Source of the DNA: LMUY01 sp964235495 | GTDB lineage: Bacteria; Pseudomonadota; Alphaproteobacteria; Acetobacterales; Acetobacteraceae | Assembly (NCBI GenBank): GCA_964235495.1 | Contig: CAXSAX010000016.1 | Location: forward strand, 16,004 to 80,003 | DNA: 64,000 nt | Direction of reading: 5' to 3' | Shown: one piece after another, positions 7,591-15,792 of the stretch | How the letters are laid out: the number at the start of each line of letters is the position of its first letter | How positions within the stretch are numbered: position 1 is the first letter of the stretch | The notes under the pieces: generated by a model | Seen by the model: the letters and a program-made list of their open reading frames with translations, nothing else | The model's database searches: none | Told to the model about the DNA's origin: nothing | Program-made: the position numbers and the translations under genes

Positions 7591-8934
7591 ATGCCCCATT
7601 TTGACCTGCTCATCCGCAACGGCGCCGCGATCCTTCCCTGGGGCGAGGTCGTCACCGACATCGGCGTGCGGGACGGCCGCATCGTCGCCCTGGGCGCTGC
7701 CGGCACCGCAGAGGAGGTGATCGACGCCGCCGGGCTGCATGTGCTGCCGGGCCTGATGGACCCGCACGTGCACTTGCGCGACCCGGGGGACCCTGCGGTC
7801 GAGACCGTCGGCACCGGCACCCAGGCCGCCATCCTCGGTGGGCTGACGGTGGTGTTCGACATGCCCAACACGGCCCCGCCCATCACGGACGCGGCCCGCG
7901 TGTCCTGGAAGCAGGGCTACGCTGCCGCCAACAGCTGGTGCGACTTCGGCTTCTACGTCGGCGCCACCCGCGCCAACACGCCGGACCTTGCCGCCATGGA
8001 GACGATGGGGGGCGTGTGCGCGGTCAAGGTGTTTGCAGGCAGCTCGACCGGGGATTTACTGATCGAGGACGATGCCGGCCTGGAGGCGGTGATGCGCTCC
8101 GGCCGCCGTCCGGTCGCCTACCACAGCGAGGACGAATACCGCCTGCGGGACCGCCGGCCGCAGTTCCGCTCCGGCATGCCTTACCGCAGCCACATGGAAT
8201 GGCGGGACGAGACCTGCGCCTTGCTCGGCACGAGCCGTATTCTGTCGCTCGCACGCAAGACGGGGCGGCCAGCGCACATCCTGCATGTCTCGACGGCGGC
8301 GGAGCTGGAGCTGCTGCGTGACCATCGCGACATCGCCACGACCGAGTTGCTGGTCAACCACCTGACCCAGTGGGCGCCGGACGCCTACGACCGATTGGAC
8401 GGCTATGCCGTGATGAACCCGCCAATCCGTGGGCGGGAGCATTGGGAGGCCGCCTGGGCCGCGGTGCGGGACGGCACCGCGGACACGATCGGCAGCGATC
8501 ACGCGCCGCACCCCCGCGCGGCCAAGGAGCGGCCCTGGCCGGAGGTCGCGGCGGGGCTGACCGGAGTGCAGACGTTGGTGCCCATTATGCTGAACCATGT
8601 GAGCGCCGGCCGGCTCAGCCTATCGCGCCTGGCGGACCTGATGTGCGCCGGCCCGGCCCGGGTGTACGGCATGGTCGGCAAGGGGCGGCTGGCTGCCGGC
8701 TACGACGCCGATTTCACCCTGGTGGACATGAAGCGGCAGCGCACGATCAAGGATTCATGGATCGTCTCGCCCTGCGGCTGGACGCCGTTCGCGGGCATGG
8801 CCATCACCGGGTGGCCGGAGATGACCGTCATCCGCGGCCAGGTGGTGATGCGTGAGGAGGAGATCGTGGGCCTGCCCCGCGGCCGGCTGGTGCGGTTTCG
8901 GGACGGCCCCGCCGTCATGGACCCGACAGGTTGA
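7591..8934 (+). CDS. pyrC: Dihydroorotase (type I amidohydrolase)
   Basis: 447 residues from ATG at 7591. Metal ligands are all visible: DPHVHLRDPG (His59, His61), the carboxylated Lys146 in VKVFAGSSTGD, His178 (AYHSED), His232 (ILHVST) and Asp303 (GSDHAPH). It cyclises carbamoyl-aspartate to dihydroorotate in pyrimidine synthesis. DMPNTAPP matches dihydroorotase rather than hydantoinase or allantoinase, but those relatives are not fully excluded. It lies 73 bases after asnB on the same strand. Confidence 0.85.
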   Translation: MPHFDLLIRNGAAILPWGEVVTDIGVRDGRIVALGAAGTAEEVIDAAGLHVLPGLMDPHVHLRDPGDPAVETVGTGTQAAILGGLTVVFDMPNTAPPITDAARVSWKQGYAAANSWCDFGFYVGATRANTPDLAAMETMGGVCAVKVFAGSSTGDLLIEDDAGLEAVMRSGRRPVAYHSEDEYRLRDRRPQFRSGMPYRSHMEWRDETCALLGTSRILSLARKTGRPAHILHVSTAAELELLRDHRDIATTELLVNHLTQWAPDAYDRLDGYAVMNPPIRGREHWEAAWAAVRDGTADTIGSDHAPHPRAAKERPWPEVAAGLTGVQTLVPIMLNHVSAGRLSLSRLADLMCAGPARVYGMVGKGRLAAGYDADFTLVDMKRQRTIKDSWIVSPCGWTPFAGMAITGWPEMTVIRGQVVMREEEIVGLPRGRLVRFRDGPAVMDPTG

Positions 8935-9301
8935 GCGACTTGGGCCAGCGCGCGGTGATCTGCCGCACCTGCTCCGGCGTCAGCGGCGGGCTGTCCGCGA
9001 GCGGGCGGGGCAGGCTGGCGAACGCCTCCGGGTCGGCCCAGCACTCCACGTCCGCCAGCGTGCGGGTGCAGAACTGCGGCGGGCCGGGCAGCTGCTCGCG
9101 TGGGGCGCAATAGGTCTGCTGGCGGTCCAGCCGCACGATCGAGCAGTCCTTGCCGGTGACGGCCGAGACCCCTGCATCCACCACGCCGCGCCCGAACACG
9201 GTGACGCTGGCCGCCTCCACCCCGGCTGCCACGCCGACGCCGACGCAGCCCCCGAGCGGGGCGATCGCCAACAGCAGGACCGCGCGTGACAAGTGAGACA
9301 T
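8915..9301 (-). CDS. Small lipoprotein of unknown function
   Basis: 128 residues from ATG at 9301 (a TTG nine bases upstream is possible). N-terminal signal with lipobox PLGGC, so the mature protein should be lipid-anchored in the envelope. The mature part has about five further Cys and ends in a short acidic/Pro region. It is convergent with pyrC and overlaps its last 20 bases. I do not recognise the family. Confidence 0.6.
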   Translation of the reverse strand: MSHLSRAVLLLAIAPLGGCVGVGVAAGVEAASVTVFGRGVVDAGVSAVTGKDCSIVRLDRQQTYCAPREQLPGPPQFCTRTLADVECWADPEAFASLPRPLADSPPLTPEQVRQITARWPKSLNLSGP

Positions 9302-9406
9302 GCAATTCAATCAACCACGAGGAGATGAACACAGGGTTTCCCGCGGCGGGGGGCATCGCTATGGTCCGCCATCGCCCCGCCCCCGGGACGGAGGGTTTTG
9401 ACAAGC

Positions 9407-10087
9407 GTGGCCGACATCTTTGACGAGCTGAGTGAGGACATCCGGGCCGAGCGCGCCCGGGCCGCGGCCAAGCGCTACGGCCTGATCGCCGGCCTGGCCG
9501 CGTTGCTGCTGGTGGCCGGGGTGGGCGCGTGGCAGGGCTGGGAATGGCGGCAGGGCAAGCAGGCCGAGGCGGCGGCCGCGCCTTACCTGGACGCGATGCG
9601 CGCCGCCGACGCGCTGCCGCTCGGTCCCAGCCCGCAGCGCACGCCGGATGCGGATGCGTTCGCCAAGATCGCCAGCACCGCGCCAGCCGGGTACCGATCC
9701 CTGGCGTTGCTGCGGGAGGCCGGGCTGCGCTGGGATGCCGGGGACAAGGACGCCGCATTCGCGCTTTGGATGCAGCTGTCGGCCGACGAGGCAGCGGACC
9801 CGATGCTGCGGGATCTTGCGACCTTGCTCTGGGCACAGCACTCGGTCGATGCCGGAGACCCGGCGGCGATCGCCGCGCGCACTGGCAAGCTGGAGGCGGC
9901 CGGAAATCCATGGCGACCGCTGGCGCAGGAGGTGGACGCGTTGCTCGCCCTGCGGCAGGACGATAAGCCTAAGGCGGAAAGCCTGTTGCGGGTGCTGTCC
10001 GTGGACGGGCTCGCGCCTGACAGCCTGCGCGGCCGGGCGACGGCCCTGCTGACCTTGCTGGGCGCCGTGCCGGGGGCGCGCGGATGA
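9407..10087 (+). CDS. yfgM: YfgM-like membrane-anchored tetratricopeptide protein
   Basis: About 226 residues. GTG at 9407 is preferred over TTG at 9398: the GGAGGG ribosome site ends at 9395, leaving 11 bases before the GTG but only two before the TTG, and VADIFDELSEDIRAER is the usual N-terminus. One transmembrane segment (about 24-42) is followed by an Ala-rich TPR-type periplasmic domain. YfgM is an accessory of the SecYEG translocon and periplasmic chaperone network. It overlaps bamB by 4 nt (ATGA). Confidence 0.8.
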   Translation: MADIFDELSEDIRAERARAAAKRYGLIAGLAALLLVAGVGAWQGWEWRQGKQAEAAAAPYLDAMRAADALPLGPSPQRTPDADAFAKIASTAPAGYRSLALLREAGLRWDAGDKDAAFALWMQLSADEAADPMLRDLATLLWAQHSVDAGDPAAIAARTGKLEAAGNPWRPLAQEVDALLALRQDDKPKAESLLRVLSVDGLAPDSLRGRATALLTLLGAVPGARG

Positions 10088-11412
10088 GGCGGCGCACCCT
10101 GTTGCGCGCGGCAGCCCTGGCCCCTGCCGCGGCCCTGCCGGGCTGCGGCATCGACTTCGACAGCCTGTTCGACAAGGATGCTGCGCCGATTCCAGGCAAG
10201 CGCGAAGCGGTGACGCCGCCCACCCGCGGCTTGCAGGTTGACACGGCGTTTCACACTTCGGTCAATCTGCCGTCTCCCGTCACGAATGCCGAATGGGCGC
10301 AGGCCGGCGGCAATTCCGCACACGCCATGGGCAACCTGGAGCTGGGCGACCTCAGCCGCTCCTGGCGCCAATCGATCGGCACGGGCGGCGGCTACCGGCG
10401 GAAGATCACCGCCACCCCCGTGATCGCAGCCGGCCGCGTGATCGCCATGGATTCGGATGCCACCGTGTCCGCGTTCAATGCGGCAACGGGCATCCGGCAA
10501 TGGCGCACGTCCACCAAGCCCAAGAAGGACCGCAGCTCCAACCTCGGAGGCGGCGTGGTGGCCGGCGGCGGCAGCGTGTTCGCCAGCACTGGCCGCGCCG
10601 AGGTTCTGGCGCTGCAGGCCGCCACCGGCGACATCACCTGGCGCGTACCGCTGGACGCACCGGCCCGCGCCGCGCCGACCCTGGTGGAGAACCGCCTGTT
10701 CCTGCCCACGCTGGACGAGCGCATGGTCGCCCTGTCCAGCACGGACGGCAAGCGGTTGTGGAGCTACCAGGCCACTCCCTCAGCCACCATCATGCTGGGC
10801 GAGCCGTCACCTGCCTATGCGGACGGCACGCTGGTTTGCGGCTTCGGCTCCGGAGATTTGGTGGCGCTGCGGTCCGAGACCGGCACCTTGATCTGGAGCG
10901 ACAGCCTGGCCGGCGCGCGTGGCCGCAACAGTGCGGCCGACCTGTCCGCCATCCGCGCCTTGCCGGTGATCGTGCAATCGACCGTCTATGCGATCGGCGT
11001 CGGGGGATTGATGGTGGCGCTGGATTTGCGCTCCGGCCGGCGGCTGTGGGAGCGCGAAGTGGCGGGCCAGCATACCCCTTGGATTGCCGGGGACTGGGTC
11101 TTCGTGCTGTCGGAGGACCAGATGCTCGCCTGCATCAACCGGATCGACGGCCGGGTGCGCTGGCTCACCCAATTGCCGCGCTACGGCAACGAGAAGAAGC
11201 TGCGGGACCCGATCTACTGGACGGGCCCGCTGCTGGGCGGGAAATACCTGTATTGCGCCGGTTCTACCAAAAGGCTGATTGCCATCAACCCGGCGAACGG
11301 CGCGATCCTGGGTGAGCAGGATTTGCCGGATGAGGTGTCGGTGAACCTGGTGGCGGCCGCAGGCAAGCTGTTCGTGGTCACCGAGGACTCAACCCTCTCG
11401 GCGCTGGGCTGA
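10084..11412 (+). CDS. bamB: BamB outer-membrane assembly lipoprotein
   Basis: 442 residues. Signal with lipobox ALPGC (Cys at about 19), then an eight-bladed PQQ-type beta-propeller seen as recurring blades such as VIAMDSDATVSAFNAATG, VLALQAATGDITWRVPL and MVALDLRSGRRLWERE. BamB is a scaffold lipoprotein of the BAM complex that inserts outer-membrane proteins. The order yfgM-bamB-der is strongly conserved in proteobacteria and supports the call. Confidence 0.92.
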   Translation: MRRRTLLRAAALAPAAALPGCGIDFDSLFDKDAAPIPGKREAVTPPTRGLQVDTAFHTSVNLPSPVTNAEWAQAGGNSAHAMGNLELGDLSRSWRQSIGTGGGYRRKITATPVIAAGRVIAMDSDATVSAFNAATGIRQWRTSTKPKKDRSSNLGGGVVAGGGSVFASTGRAEVLALQAATGDITWRVPLDAPARAAPTLVENRLFLPTLDERMVALSSTDGKRLWSYQATPSATIMLGEPSPAYADGTLVCGFGSGDLVALRSETGTLIWSDSLAGARGRNSAADLSAIRALPVIVQSTVYAIGVGGLMVALDLRSGRRLWEREVAGQHTPWIAGDWVFVLSEDQMLACINRIDGRVRWLTQLPRYGNEKKLRDPIYWTGPLLGGKYLYCAGSTKRLIAINPANGAILGEQDLPDEVSVNLVAAAGKLFVVTEDSTLSALG

Positions 11413-11415
11413 GCC

Positions 11416-12744
11416 GTGCTGCCCACGGTGGTCATCGCCGGGCGGCCGAACGTGGGCAAAAGCACCCTGTTCAACCGCTTGGCCGGCCGACGTCACGCCC
11501 TGGTGGCCGACACGCCCGGCGTCACCCGAGACCGCAAGGACGCGACGGCGCAGCTTCGGGGACGCACGGTGCGCCTGGTCGATACGGCTGGGCTGGAGGA
11601 GAGCGTGCCGGACAGCCTGTATGGCCGCATGCGCGCCAGCTCCGAGGCGGCGGTGGGCGGGGCGGACTTGGTGGTGTTCGTGGTGGATGCCCGCACCGGC
11701 ATCACCCCGGCGGACAGCCACTTTGCCGCCTGGCTGCGCCGCCAGGGCCGCCCGGTGCTGCTGGTCGCCAACAAGGCGGAGGGCCGCGGCGGGGCGCAGG
11801 CGGCGCTGGACGCCTACAGCCTCGGCTTGGGCGAGCCGCTGGCCGTGTCCGCGGAGCATGGCGAGGGCTTGGCCAACCTGATGGGCGAGATCGCCGACCG
11901 GCTGCCGGAGCCGCAGGAGCCGGACGAGGCGGACCGGCCGCTGCGCCTTGCCGTGGTGGGCCGGCCGAACGCGGGCAAGAGCACGCTGCTCAACCGTCTG
12001 CTCGGCGAGGAGCGCATGATCACCGGCCCGGAGCCCGGCCTGACGCGGGACGCGGTGACGGTGCGGCTGCACGACGCAGCGGGGCCGATCGAGCTGGTCG
12101 ACACCGCCGGGCTGCGCAAGAAGGCGCGGATCGAGGCGGCGCTGGAGAAGATGAGCGTGTCGGCCAGCATCGAGGCGCTGAAGATGGCCGAGATCGTGGT
12201 GCTGTGCGTCGATGCGGTGGAGGGTCTGCACGAGCAAGACTTGCAGATCGCCCGGCTGGTCGAGCGCGAGGGCCGGGGCTGCGTGCTGGCGCTGAACAAG
12301 TGGGATGCGGTGCCGGACCGCAACGCGGCGCGCAAGGGCGTCAGCGACCGGCTGGAGACCAGCCTGGCGCAGATGCGCGGCATTCCCGTGGTGACGCTGT
12401 CGGGCATGACCGGAGCGGGGGTAGACAAGCTGCTGCCCACCGTGCGCCGCGCCCATGCCGTGTGGAACACCCGGGTGGCGACGGGCGAGCTGAACCGGTG
12501 GTTCGAGGCGGCGCTGGAGCGGCACGCCGCCCCCCTGGTGGATGGCCGCCGGCTGAAGCTGCGCTACATGACGCAGCCCAAGGCGCGCCCGCCCACCTTC
12601 ATCATCTTCGGCACCCGGGCGGAGCAGACGCCGGAGGACTACCGCCGCTACCTGGTCAACGGCCTGCGGGACACCTTCGCGCTGCCCGGCACCCCCGTCC
12701 GCCTGCAGTTCCGCGGCACCAAGAACCCGTACGCGGACGAGTGA
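11416..12744 (+). CDS. der: Ribosome-assembly GTPase Der (EngA)
   Basis: 442 residues from GTG at 11416, three bases after the bamB stop. Two tandem GTPase domains: P-loops GRPNVGKST (about 9-17) and GRPNAGKST (about 182-190), switch-II DTAGLEE and DTAGLRK, and NKAE/NKWD base-recognition motifs. A C-terminal KH-like domain ends the protein. Der is essential for 50S subunit maturation. No anomaly. Confidence 0.97.
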   Translation: MLPTVVIAGRPNVGKSTLFNRLAGRRHALVADTPGVTRDRKDATAQLRGRTVRLVDTAGLEESVPDSLYGRMRASSEAAVGGADLVVFVVDARTGITPADSHFAAWLRRQGRPVLLVANKAEGRGGAQAALDAYSLGLGEPLAVSAEHGEGLANLMGEIADRLPEPQEPDEADRPLRLAVVGRPNAGKSTLLNRLLGEERMITGPEPGLTRDAVTVRLHDAAGPIELVDTAGLRKKARIEAALEKMSVSASIEALKMAEIVVLCVDAVEGLHEQDLQIARLVEREGRGCVLALNKWDAVPDRNAARKGVSDRLETSLAQMRGIPVVTLSGMTGAGVDKLLPTVRRAHAVWNTRVATGELNRWFEAALERHAAPLVDGRRLKLRYMTQPKARPPTFIIFGTRAEQTPEDYRRYLVNGLRDTFALPGTPVRLQFRGTKNPYADE

Positions 12745-12788
12745 ACCGGGGCTTCCGGCCGGCGTTGCCGGGTCAGGAGGATCACGCA

Positions 12789-13292
12789 ATGGCCAAGGGT
12801 GCGGAAAAGACCGATCCCAAGCTGTGGGACAAGGTGAAGGAAGAGGTCACGCAAGGCGACAAGGGCGGCAAGCCCGGCCAGTGGTCCGCGCGTAAGGCGC
12901 AGATGGCCGTGAACGAGTACAAGCACGAGGGCGGCGGCTACCAGGGCGAGAAGTCGCCGGACAACCACCTCGTCCAGTGGGGCCGCGAGGATTGGGGCAC
13001 CAAGTCCGGCGAGGACAGCGGCAAGACCGGCGAGCGTTATCTGCCCAAGGAAGCGCGCGAATCGCTGACCGATAGCGAGTATAAGCGAACTTCGGACAAG
13101 AAGCGGGTGGACACGGCCCGCGGCCAGCAGCACTCCGCCCAGCCCAGGGACGTGGCCGCCAAGACGGCGGAGCACCGGGGCTATGCCAGCACTCGCGTCG
13201 AGCTGCTGAAGCAAGCGGCTAGCAAGGGCATCAAGGGGCGCACCCGCATGAAGAAGGCCGAGTTGGAAAAGGCGCTGCACATCCATGGCTGA
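12789..13292 (+). CDS. DUF5872 protein with Rho-N/SAP-like tail
   Basis: 167 residues, very rich in Lys, Gly and Glu. The N-terminal ~110 residues match my recollection of DUF5872 (TDPKLWDKVK, KGGKPGQWSARKAQMA, SPDNHLVQW, RYLPKEARESL). The C-terminal ~35 (RVELLKQAASKGIKGRTRMKKAELEKAL) looks like a Rho-N/SAP helix-turn-helix nucleic-acid-binding unit. Start ATG at 12789, after AGGAGGAT. The final bases overlap the start of the DUF3140 gene by 8 nt. A nucleic-acid-binding stress role is an inference. Confidence 0.8.
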   Translation: MAKGAEKTDPKLWDKVKEEVTQGDKGGKPGQWSARKAQMAVNEYKHEGGGYQGEKSPDNHLVQWGREDWGTKSGEDSGKTGERYLPKEARESLTDSEYKRTSDKKRVDTARGQQHSAQPRDVAAKTAEHRGYASTRVELLKQAASKGIKGRTRMKKAELEKALHIHG

Positions 13293-13647
13293 GATGGACG
13301 CCGCCGCCAGGGCGGACACCGCGCGGGAGTTCAAGCAGGTGGTGAACATGACCCCGGCGGTGCTGCGCAAGTGGCTGGACGGCGAGGAGAGCCGCACCGT
13401 CGGCATGACGCACGAGGGCGAGAAGGCGCATGACGGCGGCGGGGAGTCGGTCGGCCACGAGATGGGCCGCCGCATCCTGGAGCTGCACGCCAAGAAGGCG
13501 GCCGAGCTGGACGAGGCCGACTACGAGGCCATGCGCAAGGTGGTGGGCTACGTCCATCGCCACTCCAAGCAGCGCCCTCAAGGCGACGTGACGGAGACCC
13601 GGTGGCGCAAGTCGCTGATGAACTGGGGGCACGACCCGCTGAAATAG
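13285..13647 (+). CDS. DUF3140 protein
   Basis: 120 residues with the DUF3140 landmarks FKQVVNMTPAVLRKWLDGEES, ESVGHEMGRRILEL, MRKVVGYVHRHSKQRP and the C-terminal SLMNWGHDPLK. Function is not established; the family is small, acidic and soluble. It overlaps the upstream DUF5872 gene by 8 nt, so the two are surely translated from one message and may form a functional pair. Confidence 0.85.
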   Translation: MAEMDAAARADTAREFKQVVNMTPAVLRKWLDGEESRTVGMTHEGEKAHDGGGESVGHEMGRRILELHAKKAAELDEADYEAMRKVVGYVHRHSKQRPQGDVTETRWRKSLMNWGHDPLK

Positions 13648-13722
13648 GCTTGGCAGCCGCCGGCTGCTTCGCCAGTGTTCCGCCAACGGCCCGGGCAACG
13701 GGCGGGCAGGAGAGACGCAGCC

Positions 13723-15027
13723 ATGGACCTCGAACGCCGGACCATCCGCCGGGTGACGCTGCGGCTCGTGCCGTTCCTGGTGCTGTGCTACTTCGTGGCC
13801 TACCTGGACCGGGTGAACGTCGGCTTTGCCAAGCTGACCATGAGCGGCGACATCGGCCTGTCCGACAGTGCTTTCGGCTTCGGCGCCGGCATCTTCTTCG
13901 TCGCCTACTTCGTGTTCGAGGTGCCGTCCAACCTGTTCCTGGAGCGGTTCGGCGCGCGCAAATGGATCGCGCGCATCATGCTGACCTGGGGCATCGTGTC
14001 TGGCGCGACCGCCTTCGTCACCGGCCCTTACAGCTTTTACGCGATCCGCGTCCTGCTCGGGTTCGCGGAGGCCGGCTTCTTCCCCGGCATCATCTTTTTC
14101 CTGACGCTGTGGTTCCCGGCCAGGGAGCGTGCGCGCATCGTGGGCCTGTTCATGGCTGCCATCCCGCTCTCCACCGTCATCGGCGGCCCCATCTCCGGCA
14201 AGCTGCTCGACCTGGACGGGATGCTGGGCTTGCACGGCTGGCAGTGGCTCTACATCGTCGAGGCGGTGCCGGCGCTGCTGCTGTCGGGCGTGGTGTACCT
14301 CTATCTCACCGACAAGCCGGGGGACGCGCATTGGCTGGCCGCGGACGAGCGCGCCTGGTTGACACAGCGCTTGCAGCAGGAGCGCCAGGCGAAGGAGCAG
14401 GCGGGGCATTTCTCTGTGATGCAGGCCGTCACCAACCCCCGCGTGCTGGCGGTGGCGCTGATCTACTTCGGCGCCAACGCGACCAATTACGGTCTCAGCT
14501 TCTTCCTGCCCACCATCGTCAAGGGCTTCGGTGGACTGAGCAACTTGCAAATCGGGCTGATTACGGCACTGCCCTACGTGGCCGGCGTGATCGGCATGAT
14601 CTGGTGGGGCCGTCGCTCGGACGCCCGCCGCGAGCGCAAGGGCCATGCCGCCTTCGCCCTACTCGTGGCCGCAGCGGGCATCGGCGCGTCCACCCTGTTT
14701 GCCGACCCAGTGCTGAAAATGTCCTGCCTGACGGTGGCCGGGTTCGGCATCTTCGCCTGTCTGCCAATTATCTGGACGCTGCCGACCGCGTTCCTGTCCG
14801 GCGCTGCGGCGGCGGGCGGCATTGCCACGGTGAACGCGCTGGGCAACCTTGCCGGGTTTTTCGGGCCGTATGCGATGGGATACATGAAGGATTGGACCGG
14901 CAGCTTCGACAGCGGGCTGTGGATGCTGTCGGCGGCTGGGCTGGTCGGGATGGCTGTAGTGCTGGGATTGCCGCACGATGGGCGGCTGGAGGACGCGCCG
15001 GCGGCGGGGCGGGTTCCGGCAGAGTGA
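13723..15027 (+). CDS. MFS transporter, anion:cation symporter (ACS) type
   Basis: 434 residues with twelve predicted membrane spans. The ACS-family signature YFVAYLDRVNVGFAKL opens the first helix, followed by FFVAYFVFEVPSNL and ERFGARKWIAR. Relatives carry tartrate, phthalate, glucarate or other organic anions with H+. Start ATG at 13723 after GGAGAG. No catabolic gene is adjacent, so the substrate cannot be inferred. Confidence 0.85.
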   Translation: MDLERRTIRRVTLRLVPFLVLCYFVAYLDRVNVGFAKLTMSGDIGLSDSAFGFGAGIFFVAYFVFEVPSNLFLERFGARKWIARIMLTWGIVSGATAFVTGPYSFYAIRVLLGFAEAGFFPGIIFFLTLWFPARERARIVGLFMAAIPLSTVIGGPISGKLLDLDGMLGLHGWQWLYIVEAVPALLLSGVVYLYLTDKPGDAHWLAADERAWLTQRLQQERQAKEQAGHFSVMQAVTNPRVLAVALIYFGANATNYGLSFFLPTIVKGFGGLSNLQIGLITALPYVAGVIGMIWWGRRSDARRERKGHAAFALLVAAAGIGASTLFADPVLKMSCLTVAGFGIFACLPIIWTLPTAFLSGAAAAGGIATVNALGNLAGFFGPYAMGYMKDWTGSFDSGLWMLSAAGLVGMAVVLGLPHDGRLEDAPAAGRVPAE

Positions 15028-15096
15028 TGTGCTCCCTCTCTCACTGGCGATGGTATGATTTCCGGCACTGAATCTGGCTTCCGTTGCTGCTAAGCC

Positions 15097-15792
15097 CTAC
15101 CCAGCGATCACCACCCCATTCCGTTCCTCCCCCACGCCGCACAGCGCCGCCACCGTTCCCGCCACCTCCTCCGGCCGCCGCAGCCCGGCCGGATTCTCTC
15201 CCGGCATCGCCTCCTTGCGCAGCCGGGTCGCCACTGGGCCCGGGTCGAACAGGTTGACCCGGCATCGCGTGGTCCGCACCTCCTCCGCCCAGGACAGCGC
15301 CAGGTGCTGCATCGCCGCCTTGGTGGCGCCGTACAGCCCCCAGAACGCCCGCGGCCGGTCTGTCAGCCCATCCGTCACGAACACCGCACGGCCTGCCTCG
15401 GACGCCAGCAGCAACGGGCCGCAGGTGCGGATCAGCCGCCAGCTCGCCTCCCACTGCACCGCCGTCACCGCCGCGAAGTCGCCGGGCAGGATGTGTGGCG
15501 CCGGGGTCAGCCGGCCGAGCGCGCCGGCGGCGTGCACCAGGGCGTCTAGCCGGCCGAAGCGTTGCCACAGGCTCGGCCCTAGCGTGTCCAGTTGGGTGCC
15601 GTCCGCCAGGTCCAGCGGCAGCAGCGTCGCCTGGCCGCCGACGGCGCGGACGGCGTCGTCAGTCTCCTCCAGGCCGCCCTGGGTGCGCGCCGTGAGCACG
15701 ACATGGGCGCCCGTGCGGGCGAGGGCCACCGCCACCGCCGCGCCGATGCCCCGGCTCGCCCCCGTGACGAGCGCGACCCGGCCCTGGTTCAC
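15097..15792 (-). CDS. Short-chain dehydrogenase/reductase downstream of purF
   Basis: 231 residues. NAD(P)-binding TGASRGIGAAVA at the N-terminus, HAAG motif and active-site YGATK. The catalytic Ser seems replaced by Thr/Asp (VFVTDGLTD). GTG start at 15792 overlaps the purF stop by 4 nt (GTGA), so it is coupled to purF. The substrate is unknown; no direct link to purine synthesis is established. Confidence 0.82.
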   Translation of the reverse strand: MNQGRVALVTGASRGIGAAVAVALARTGAHVVLTARTQGGLEETDDAVRAVGGQATLLPLDLADGTQLDTLGPSLWQRFGRLDALVHAAGALGRLTPAPHILPGDFAAVTAVQWEASWRLIRTCGPLLLASEAGRAVFVTDGLTDRPRAFWGLYGATKAAMQHLALSWAEEVRTTRCRVNLFDPGPVATRLRKEAMPGENPAGLRRPEEVAGTVAALCGVGEERNGVVIAG

